Source: Piper betle
Lineage: Eukaryota > Streptophyta > Magnoliopsida > Piperales > Piperaceae
Length of the DNA stretch: 64,000 nt
Direction: 5' to 3'
Assembly: GCA_033002965.1 (NCBI GenBank)
Contig: JAURVB010006695.1
Coordinates: forward strand, 124,001-188,000
Positions within the stretch are counted from its first letter, which is position 1; the number at the start of each line of letters is the position of its first letter. Under the pieces are notes generated by a model. It saw nothing but the letters and a program-made list of their open reading frames with translations, was not told the origin of the DNA and did not search any database. This document shows, piece by piece, positions 11,606 to 21,528 of the stretch. Both the position numbers and the translations under genes were made by a program.

Positions 11606-12190
11606 GAAAGTATAATAGAAAGGGGGTAGGGAGATTAAAGGAGGTATAGGGGAGGGAGGGGTTTGTGGTGGAAAAGCCTTTCAGACCGCATGCATGTTTA
11701 GCATTCCTCCGTAATAGGAATGCTAAACCCCGAACGTGGGTTTTTGTGATGAAAATATTATAGAAAGGGCGTAGGGAGTGCAGAAGAGGTACAGGGGGGA
11801 CAGGGATTTGTGGTGGAAATTGCTCACATGCAGGCTGTAAGCTAGCAGCTCGCATGAATCCTTAGCCTTCCTGTTGCATAGAAAAGCCCGCATATGGGCT
11901 TGATTGCAGTTGTAGTTTTGTGATGAAAATATAATAGAAAGGAGGGAGGGTAACTAACGTATAGGAGGAAAGACATTTACAGTAGAAAAGCCCACGTTGC
12001 AAGCGAGTAGTCCGCATGCAAACTTAGCATTCCTCCGCAACATGAATGGTAGGCTTGCATGCGGTTGCTCGTTTATAGCCCGCATGCGGGCTTCTGTGGT
12101 AAAAATATAACAGAAAGGAGGTGGGGAGAGTAGACGAGTTATTGGGGGGAGAGAGATTTATGGTAGAAAAGCCCGCACGCGGGCTGCAAT
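11606..12190. repeat. Tandem repeat of about 140-175 bp, four degenerate units
   Basis: Each unit starts with ATANNAGAAAGG(G/A)GG, continues with a TATAGGGGG / GATTTGTGGTGGAAAAG block and ends with a palindrome of the AGCCCGCATGCGGGCT type. Unit starts are near 11613, 11755, 11930 and 12105. The 16-bp palindrome is perfect at 12077-12092; one-base or two-base variants occur at 11885-11900 and 12170-12185. A second inverted pair, CATTCCT(N)AGGAATG, lies in unit 1 near 11702-11724. No coding potential. Confidence 0.8.
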
Positions 12191-12329
12191 CATCCTCAAA
12201 GCGTAATGTTGTTGTAGCTCATCGCGATTCCCCAAATTCCTCGTCAAGTGATCAGTGAGTAAAAGCTGACGTCAACTGATTCCTGCTCTGGATAGAAGAA
12301 ACCTGCGACTGGCAGCACCATTTTTTTGC

Positions 12330-12455
12330 ACCTTGTGGTGAACGACCACGCTAAATGAGTCATTGACAGCTCGTATAAGATTACCCACCATATTGATTTC
12401 TTTTAAACTTGAGCAATTATTTAGTAGATTGCAAAGGGTCAAGGTATCACTTGTA
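12330..12455 (-). pseudogene. Inverted F-box/LRR fragment
   Basis: On the minus strand a short frame reads NLLNNCSSLKEINMVG followed by VNDSF and VHHKV, matching the NLLNNCPSLEEVHMVG...LSVHYRYRV segment of the intact gene at 8454. It represents about 40 residues of the central LRR region with nothing recognisable on either side, so it is a relic in opposite orientation to the array. Confidence 0.75.
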
Positions 12456-12519
12456 GGTTTATGACGACAATGGTCATATCGGACACGATCGTGTCGACAA
12501 AGTCTCTTCAACACTTATC

Positions 12520-15500
12520 AATGCAAGATGGCAAAGGAATTGTGCGCTCATCACTGTGGTAATTACGAGAATTAAAGACAACCGGTTTCTATTGTTTTAA
12601 GTTAGTACCAAACGAATACGAACAGGACAAGTGTTTGTTCTTAGAGATTTTAAAGTGAAGAGTACGATGGATGACAATGACGCAAATTTTTCATGGGAGA
12701 AAGGGATGATGCAACTTCGTCATCTGTCCCTAATCACTCTTGTTTTAGATGAGCTCCTTGCCATCTTTCCCATCTCTACCTCGTCACCCGTTCCCCTCTT
12801 AATCACTCTTAACAACTCATGCTTGTGTTCTAATCATGACTCATGCTTATATCATGTGGTTAAATTCTTGCGACAAGTTTACTATACATATTTAAATTTA
12901 TCATTTTTATAAGTATCCTTAATAATTTTAAAGAGTCTTAAAGTATAACTCTATCGCAATTAAAAATTTTCAATTTGTTGATGATTCATGATTACTTTGA
13001 TACATATGTAGGTTTAGTTTTTTTAGAAAAAATAGAAATAAGTATACCACTCTTTCATGCATATCGATGGACTTATGGTGAATGAGAGATTCACGCTAGG
13101 GTGTTCTTATTTGAGAAGTAGCATAAAGCATGAAAAGAATAAAAAGCAAGGAAAAGGAAAAGGGAGACACTTATTCTCGGTGTGGTTTTACGAGTCCAAC
13201 GTTGTAAATCTTCATATATGTGAGTGTGTTATTGATACTCACTATCTAATATTTTTCTCATATTTTTACATATTTAAATATATATATATAGTGATTTTTT
13301 TATCATCTGTTGGCTTGCTTGATTTCATATATGCATAGACTCCAATGATATCCTTCAAATTAATTTACATCTAATACCTATTGAAGTAAAATTTGATTTA
13401 TCAATAAAAATTGTTTATAAATCTTCAAGTTAGATTAACCATTTTAAAAGATGTATTAGATCCGTTATTTTACATTCAAACAAGGTTGTTATAAATGGTA
13501 TGAGAGCCAACTTTATTTCATATTGAATGCCGGGTAGAGTGGACATGAGCTAGACCACTAAAAATAAATTTAGGATAAGAATTCCAAGGATAGATTAATT
13601 TCTTAAAATTTTGATATTCTCTAAATTAATTTCTCCAATAGCTATTATGATAAGATTTGATTTATTAGTATGGATGATTTATAGATCTTAAATGTAGATT
13701 AATTATTTTGAAAAAATTATTTAGGCTCATCGATTTATAATTGGGTCGGGTTGCTATACTCCAATTATGCGTAAACTCAAAAGACACCGATTTTTTTATT
13801 TTATATTGCTCAAGATGCAAGATGCGGGAAGAAGGGAATAAATTTAGAGGATATGAGCTTTAAAGCCTTCTCCTTCCTTTGCTTCTAACTCTTCTTGTGA
13901 TTCTTTTTGTTGTTGTTGGTTTTTTTGTTGTTGTTAATATAGAATACCTCGCCTCAACTCCTTTTTTTGAGGAGGAGGAGGTGGAGGTTATGCAGTTAGT
14001 ATTACTTAGTATTTTACTTGCCTGTTAACAAGTAGAAAGCATTGTTCCCCGTGCAGGATATAAGCCTTGAATAGGGCCGACAAGGGAGCAAAGTTCACCC
14101 CAAACGTGTACAATGTTATTTGTATACATTTCCATTCATATCCGGTTACAAACATGAATAGAAGTCATAGACTGTACAAAGGTTTATGGTCCTTAAATTG
14201 TGAAGATTCTTTCATGACATTCTTTCTATGTAAATCATTGTCTTTTTTATTTTAGTGATTGGTTTTTTACTACAAGGAGTTTAATAATTAGCATGGTTTA
14301 TTATGCAAATTCATCCGAGATCCATTGGATGACGTTTATTGTCGTAAGTAGACCGTGAAGGGATTAACTGTATAAAATGTTACAGCAAATTCCCTCTAAC
14401 AGGTCTATCATTGGTCATAATTAGTAAAAATTTCACTATTTGATGAGATGTAAACCGATAAAAAACTTACTATATGGACTTCGTTGTATCCACTGATACA
14501 TCCTCTCCCAAGTAGAACATGATAATTGTAAGTCGACTTGATCACCTATACTTTTTCGATGCTTGGTCTTCTCATCCACCAACATTAATTAATATATGTG
14601 CTACTCGAGCTATCAAATTCAACTTAGGGGCCTCATCGGAGAGAGCAAAACACTCTTGATGACAGATCGTCAAGGTCATGAGGGACTGCTGTCCTGATGA
14701 ACGCAATATCCAGTCCATCGGAGAGGGGGTGACTGCGTGCATGGGTAGGGGCCAAGTGCGGGGTGATCGAGTCGCTTGTTGCAGGCTTGGAATTGATGGG
14801 TGTTTGGGCTGGACCTAGAGCGAGCAAGTGCACTGAAGGCTTTTACAGGGGGAGCTGCAGCTAAGTCGGAGGTGTTGGGAGATGGCAGCGGCGGGCTATG
14901 GGGTTCCGTCGGCCTCTGTTGCATGTCTCGACCACTGCTGGGTGCATGGTTTGTACGAATATATAACCATTATATATTAAATTCTAAATTTGTATTTTTT
15001 GTGTTCATGGTATAATTAAGCACATAATTATTAATTTATAGAACTAATTTTATATGTTTGTTAATAATTCAAATATAACCAAATATGGTAGGACAATTTA
15101 AATATTTTATATACATATTCAAAAATACTTGGATCAGATGACTTTGGGATGATCAATCCGTTTCCAATTTAAATGTGTGAAATTTTGTATATTTTTTTAA
15201 TATAAAAAACTTTAATATTTTAATTATACATTAAAATTTATATTATTGTAAAATATCTAATGCCTTTTCCCATATCAGATGCAATTCTGATGGGTTTGGT
15301 ACATCGAGATCTACTAATAGAATGCATAAATATCATATATAATATTTGGATTAAAAAAAGATGAAGAAATCAAGGCAAGTCAAGAACCATTTTGTTTATG
15401 TTCATTTGTTTCTAAACTATATTGTTCAAACTTGCTTTATTACCCGATTATACTTGTTTAACCAAACTTGAGTTGAACACTTGCTCAAGCTTGGTTAGCG

Positions 15501-16300
15501 TTAAATTAAACAAGTTTAGAGTTAAGTCGAGCTATTTAATGGTTCTACTGAATTCAAAATTAATTTGTTATGCAATTTTTTTAATGTATAGAAAAAATGA
15601 TAAAATTTTAAATATATTGTTTTTTGATGGCATATGCTGTTAGTTCTTAGAATAAGAATATATTGATCAAAATATCAAAGTTAGATTAAAATATTATAAA
15701 AATAAAATGTGAGTTTTAAACTAAATCGAATTGAACATTTTTTTCAATCTCTATTTATAATTTATCAAATCATTATTATCAAATCAAATATTCGTTTGAA
15801 TTCTAATAAAGTAATGAACGGAAGTTCACGTCAGGCATATTTTGCTTGCTTGTGAGCTAACTTTGACTTGAATACATTAATATATAATTTAAGAAAAGTC
15901 CAATATTTTTAATATTATTAAAATAAAATCATAATTGTAGCCATGTTAATTTATTTACCGGTGGTATCATCACCCTTAATTATTAAAGCGTTGTAAAAAT
16001 TAAGGACTCCTTCCTGGAAAAAATTTGGTTCTGATAAAGTACAACGGCTGTACAAAGAACACATCCAATGGAGTATCGAACCACCCCTATATCTACTCCC
16101 CCGAATCTTGACGATGTCGCCATCACCCCCAGCCAGTCACTGCCGGCATCTTATTCCTTCATATCCAAGGATTTGGTGGTGTTCATCCCACTGCCGGCGA
16201 CAGATGATCCCCACCGCCGACCCCTGGTTTCTGATCTTACATTGCTTGATTCCAGGTGTGTAGATTCCTTCATTTGCAATTTCCATACAACTATCTCTCT
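12520..16300. other. AT-rich intergenic region with possible retroelement debris
   Basis: No gene is supported. At 13496-13508 is TGGTATGAGAGCC, one mismatch from the initiator-tRNA primer-binding site TGGTATCAGAGCC used by many plant LTR retrotransposons. The 100 bp before it and a block near 13637-13740 are imperfect direct repeats, compatible with eroded retroelement sequence. A moderately GC-rich patch at 14640-14950 has open frames without recognisable content. Repeats containing CAAGCTTGGTTA or GAGTCGAGC-type sequence lie near 15430-15550. Confidence 0.4.
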
Positions 16301-16308
16301 ATAGCGCC

Positions 16309-17578
16309 ATGGCCACGGGAGATGTGGATCACGAGGAGAGTTTTTGGGAAGACCCGCCGGACGAGTGCTGGGAAGCCATCTTCGTCTGCCTCGGCCACTG
16401 GCGCCACCTCGAGCCTGTCTCCTTTGTGAACAAGCGCTTCCTCGCCATCAACAAACTCGTCCGCACCTCCCTCACCCTCCCCTCCCCTTCCTTCGACCCA
16501 CTCTCCCTCTACTCCCGCTTCCCCAACCTCAACTCCCTACAGCTCCGTCACCCCAGCCTCGACGGCTTCATCCAATACCTCGCCCACTCCAACCTCCCCC
16601 TCCGGTCCCTCTACCTCTCCTACCATACACGCCTCCCCGGCTCGGCCGCAGCATGAGCAGTACCTTGAGATCCCTCGCCTGCTCACTTCCGTTGCATGAC
16701 TGACGACGACCTCTTTGTTGTGGCTGACTGCTTCTTCTATCTCCACCGCTTAGACCTCGGCCTCTCTTTCACTGACCATTCGAAAGCGAAGATAACGGAC
16801 AAACGAATATGGGCAATCTATGTGAAACTCACTTCCCTTCTTTTCCTTCACTATCTACTCGGATGACCAACTCTCGAGTCAGTCTTTTGGGTACTTGTCC
16901 TCCAACTGCCCTTCATTGTGTGAGTTGAGAGCCACGTTTTCTATGGAGACTCCCATTTACCTGGACTGTTTCGACTCCTTTGCGTCGTTGAGATCTCTCG
17001 ACCTTGACTTGGTGTGCATCTCCAAGAGTGGCCTTGTTCATCTCGAGGAAGCTAATCTAAAACTACAGAATCTGGCTCTGTCTCATCCTCTGCTTATCGA
17101 TGTTAGTGGTGCAGCGAGTATTTGTCGATTCTTGAAATCTTGCCGGTCCCTTCGTCATCTTGAGTTGGATAGTTTCGACTTTTCGTCAGACTTGATGGGC
17201 TTGGATTTTGCAGCGTCCTTCTCTAACATACAAGTGATGCATCTGTACGCTTGTACGCATCTTCCCGAGAGCATTTTGTTCGATCCGCTCAAGAGCTGCC
17301 CTAACTTGAGTGATGTTATTATGGTTTGTATTTTGGTGGGAAGTGTTGAAGACTCGTGTAATTTAACTGTCCGCTACCGGTTGAAGAAACTGGGCTTTTC
17401 TCGATGCACTTGTTTGTCTGATGAAACTCTCATGGCTATTGGCTCTGTCTGTCCAGAGCTAGAATCCAATTTTACTGCCCATTGTTCGCAAATCACTAAA
17501 TGTGGAATTGAAGCAATCATGGCGAGCTGCTGCAGTATTAAGCATTTGGGTGTAACGAGCTGTAAAGGTATCGACTAG
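16309..17578 (+). pseudogene. F-box/LRR pseudogene D, C-terminally truncated
   Basis: An ATG at 16309 opens a clear F-box (PPDECWEAIFVCLGHWRHLEP, then VNKRFLAIN) and the first LRR-flanking region (LYSRFPNLNSLQL, LDGFIQYL). The frame is lost at about 16650, continues in another frame (STLRSLACSL, DDDLFVVADCFFYLHRLDL), shifts again before 16895, then runs open to 17578 (SSNCPSLCELRATFS...SDETLMAIGSVCPELE...KCGIEAIMASCCSIKHLGV). It stops at TAG 17576 inside the LRRs, about 150 residues short of the intact gene, and no 3' intron or second exon is recognisable. It is more diverged from 8454 than copies A and B. Confidence 0.85.
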
Positions 17579-17579
17579 G

Positions 17580-18268
17580 ATTTTGCTTGAGAAAGAATCA
17601 GGTCAAGAATTTTAGTTTGGACAAAGAAATCTCTTCATGATACATTTAGGATTTCTTGACAATTTTAGTTTATTTATCCTAACTAGAACTCGTGTGTGTG
17701 TATATATATATATACACTTTCAATCTTTCTTCTTGATTTGATATTTCTTATTGTAGCTACTTATTCGTCATTTTCAATTACTGAGCATGGTCATGAGTTT
17801 CGTAGGTATAATCTTACTCAAACTTCTAGCTGCGCTTGTTTTTAGCAAGTTATGGTTTAGCATGAAATAGCTCTTTTTCCACATTATATTTGTTCCGTGG
17901 TGGGCTCTTATTTCCGATTCATAAACCAAATTATTTGCTTGTCATAAAGGTTTTAGAATCGACGACCCTATATATATAGAACGTCTATGTCACTCTTCTA
18001 TTCATCTTTTATTTGAAAAAGCTTGGTCTTGATAAAAAAATCTTGATTTTTCTAGTAGTTTACAATATTCTTCTTATATGTGGGTGGCATCTTTTGTTAT
18101 CTAAGTGCTTCGTGATGTTGGTTGATGTGTTGCTATTTTGATCTACTACATCTGCAGTTCTCGTCACTTATTTAGCTCTCTGTTCGTGCCACATCAAATT
18201 TAGTGCAGCAAGTGCCACGACAAATTTAAATCCTTCAAGCTACTTAACACATATTTGCTTTTTAGAAC
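17580..18268. other. AT-rich intergenic stretch
   Basis: No gene is seen. A short TG/TA microsatellite lies at 17694-17715. Confidence 0.5.
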
Positions 18269-18269
18269 A

Positions 18270-18545
18270 TACCAATCAAAGTAGATTGAAGCAATTGCAT
18301 TGTCATTAGCTGGAATCGAAATATCTGGCATATTTGAGTCGCAACTTGTATCGATTAAACAAATTGTCGGAATCCTTAAAATGATATATTCCTGAAGAGC
18401 CATATATTTTTTGTGTTGATCAACGATTATTACAATATCAAGCAATCCGATCATATACTTGAGTCCACCCATATATGTTTGCAAATGAAATCATTTTCTC
18501 TTCAATATTGCAGCATCTGCGGATTATTTAAGAACTGAAGTAGAT
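18270..18545 (-). pseudogene. rps2: Nuclear copy of part of plastid rps2 (NUPT)
   Basis: The minus-strand frame reads [20 protein letters not shown], then [18 protein letters not shown], then [15 protein letters not shown] and [14 protein letters not shown]. This is the distinctive C-terminal half of plastid-encoded ribosomal protein S2. DNA similarity continues upstream (GATGCTGCAATATTGAAGAGA at about 18505-18530), past the first in-frame Met. Similarity ends just after the alanine-serine-isoleucine segment, where the real protein continues to its C-terminus. About one residue in four differs from typical plastid S2, so this is an old transfer. No transit peptide or other plastid genes are visible beside it. 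Non-functional relic, although the frame is unexpectedly free of stops. Confidence 0.85.
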
Positions 18546-19840
18546 TTGTTTTGTAAAAAGAAAATATCGATGAATTTTATGAAATAATTTCGTGGGATTT
18601 AGTCAATTGTTTCAATTAGGGAATATCATTGAGAAATAGGTATTTGTGTTATCAAAGGATTTCTTGCAATTATTTCTACTATGGAATAAGTCAACCATGT
18701 AAATCTTTAACTCTTCTTCCTTTTATAGAATGTTCTCGTAAATTATGGTCAATTTTAGGTACGTAAGAAATGATTTCAAATCTAAAGGTTAATCGTAATC
18801 TTATAACTTTATATATGGCAAGTTTGATTTTTTGAGAGTGACATTTTCATACCCTTTGCTCAATGAGAAAATGGGTAAAATTCTATAGAATAAAAGGCCC
18901 AAGGAATGATAAAAGAGAATAAATAAATAAAAAAGAGGGCAAGAAAATTAAAATAACAATCAAAGAAAAAAAGTAAATATAAAAAGATACTAAGTAAATA
19001 AATAGAAAGTAAGTATTAAATTAAGTAAATATTAAATTAAATATAAGTTTAAGTATCTTTAGTGGACCTCTTAGTAGAATTTCAAGTCGAGACAAAGTTA
19101 TTGATCTTATAGGATTTCGAAGAAATTCTTCGATCTCTTTCAAAAACTATATGATTATTCATCTGGCGACATCGTCGTGTTTCATGAATAGCCTTGATAT
19201 TAAAGAATATCCGGAAAGACATGTCTGGGAATCGATAAGATGAGAATGACAAATATTTATATTTCAACTAGGTATCAAGTCGCCACACATGATGCACAAC
19301 GTAAAGTTGACAAAACTTTATTAATTTATTTTGACAAACTTTATTTTGTTTACGAGATTATTATCATTTTTTTTAGATTTTGGGTTTTGGAGGGGGTAAA
19401 CAAGAGCAATCTATCCTCTATTGTATCAAAGTCAACTTTTATAGCTGCAATCAGTCGACTTCTCCATTAATCAAGCAGGAATGCAAAAACAATTATTCAA
19501 CCTAACAATTCTAAATAGAATTAGACTAATTCAAAAAAGAGTTTTAAATTAGACTAATTATTCAGAAATGAAATTAGTCAAAACGATTATGCGCACTCAC
19601 ATCCAATTTGTCAATTATTAATTTTCATCAAACTAGGACACAATTTAATATAATTTAATAAATTCTAGTTAACTTTTTGCCTACTTTTTTTTGTGGAGTT
19701 TCATTAGTCTACTTTTTGTGATATATACATTATTGCCTCCTCCATTAATTGACCAGAAAAGTTTTATTTATTGATTGATTATAATAATATAATAATAGAA
19801 TATAATAATCATAATAATAAAGTGGTGGAAGGACGTTAGA
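18546..19840. other. AT-rich intergenic region
   Basis: No gene is recognised. The last 60 bases (19777-19822) are an ATA/TAA-rich microsatellite directly before the small membrane-protein gene. Confidence 0.5.
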
Positions 19841-19875
19841 GGCGATGGAAGTATGAAGGAGGAAGAGAGGGAGGG

Positions 19876-20207
19876 ATGGGGGGCGGTGGACGAGGCTGCT
19901 CCTCCTCGCGCTCTGCTCCCCAGTCCTCGTCCCGCTCCTCTGCCTCTCCTGCCCCCTCCTCTCCCTCGCCGCCTTCTGCCTCCGCCTCTCCTCCGGCGTG
20001 AGCCGCCGCGGCCGCGTCCGCGGCAGACGTCGACGCCGCCCCCGTCCGCCGGATGAGGAGGAGGCGGGAGCGGGGATCTTGCACCAGTACCTGGAGGACC
20101 AGTTTCGGCTCGTTCGGTCGGTGGTCGACGATGAAGGAGAGGAGGATGGGGATGACGACGACGGTGGGCTCGTATCTCCTTCCTCCTCTTACTCTTCCCC
20201 CTGTTGA
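19876..20207 (+). CDS. Small single-pass membrane protein of unknown function, with a 1-base frameshift in this sequence
   Basis: From ATG 19876, read literally, the frame gives a Ser/Pro-rich low-complexity peptide that ends soon. The +1 frame from 19884 to TGA 20205-20207 looks like a protein: a hydrophobic segment (LLLLALCSPVLVPLLCLSC, then PLLSLAAFCLRL), a strongly basic stretch (RRGRVRGRRRRR), the motif GILHQYLEDQFRLVRSVVDD and an acidic tail. The two are joined exactly if the G run at 19878-19883 had seven bases instead of six, giving a 110-residue protein starting MGGRWTR. I believe the family is plant-specific and uncharacterised. The predicted topology is a short N-terminus, one membrane segment and a basic cytosolic side. 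Either a homopolymer miscall or a real frameshift explains the break. Confidence 0.55.
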
Positions 20208-21528
20208 TTGAATTGGAAGCCTTCCTTTGGAATTGATATGTTGTAACAATGTTTTTTTTTTTTTCCTTTTTGGTACCTTGTAACAATGTTGTCATCCTGA
20301 AAAAGGACTGAGAATATATACAGATATGATCCTCGAAACAAACAGTTTGTCCTGTCGGATCAAACAAAGAGTTTGTTTAGTATGAGTTGTGCTTTTCAAA
20401 GAAAGAAGTTTAGTAGTTAGCAATTACGGAACGTGTCTGTGACCGTGCACATCTTTGTTTCGATGAGAATGCCACTTTTGGATTTTTGTGACGTCCCATT
20501 GTCAGTTTGCTCTGTACCTTTCCTACCTTCTTCTTCACAAAACAGAAAAAAAATAGAAGTCAGTTTGCTTTTATTTTGGGTTTCGTGAGTAAAATTGTTG
20601 TTGTTGGTGGTGGTGTTGTTTGAAGCCTTATACTAAGTTAATAAAGCAGGTAGGTGTGCGCCTTTCGCCCTGCCATACCGCCACCAGTCCTATCAGTGTT
20701 TGAGGTATAGCAGTAGCTATGGATTCCGTTAACCAAAACAAACGAGTTGGGGAGTGAATGAATGTTTTCTCCGCCACCCACCCCCCACTCTGATCTATTC
20801 GTTGATGTAATCCGCAAGCTGGGGGATCCAGAGCTAAGCCCCCTCCCATTCGAGGCCTTCTTTTGAATGTTAAAATGTGTGTTAGGATTTCTGACAAAGG
20901 CTTGTTATGCCTAGCTTGACTCGAGTTGCTCCTATCCAATCCTTCTACCGAGGAGTCGGTTCTGTTCATCCCTAATGCTTTTTCTGATTTGGTTGGCCAG
21001 TTGTTAAGTTTCATTTTCATCTGATTAAGGTGGAATCATATCGTGTTATAAAAAATATATGATTTTATCGTTTCACAAACATAGTTGAAAGTGGACTTCA
21101 GCTTTTTAATTTGTTTCACTTTCCAATTGCCTTGGAAAAAAAATTTTTACTCTCCAATCACATTAAAACACTTGGATTTCAGCAAGCATCTCCCAATCAG
21201 TTTGTCACATGGAATACTCAGAGATTTTTGGTACAAGAACATTCCACAATAAAATAAAATCGGGAATTAATATAGCGAAAGAAGTGCTCATTTTCAGACT
21301 TCAATTTTTTCTTTTTTCTTTTTAAAAAAGAAGAGAAAAACTCAAATATGCAATTTCTGATAAAAAATAATGCATATTCTGAGAAAAGTTGAGGTCCGGT
21401 TTCGGTTCGGTTCGGCTCGTCACGGAACCGAACCCGGTCGGGTTCCTTAAACCAATAAAGCTCATACTCTTTGCGCGAAGCGGGTTTCTTTCCGGCTTCT
21501 GGTGGTAGGTCGCCGACTCGCCGGCGAC
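20208..21528. other. Intergenic region before the WD40 gene
   Basis: No gene is seen; a 130-residue minus frame at 20628-21020 has no recognisable content. Short CGGTTCGG / CCGAACC inverted motifs lie at 21394-21440, close to the probable WDR83 transcription start. Confidence 0.45.

Noticed and set aside
19768..20367. 199-codon minus-strand frame
   Set aside because: It is Arg/Gly/Pro low complexity opposite the small membrane-protein gene and includes microsatellite sequence.
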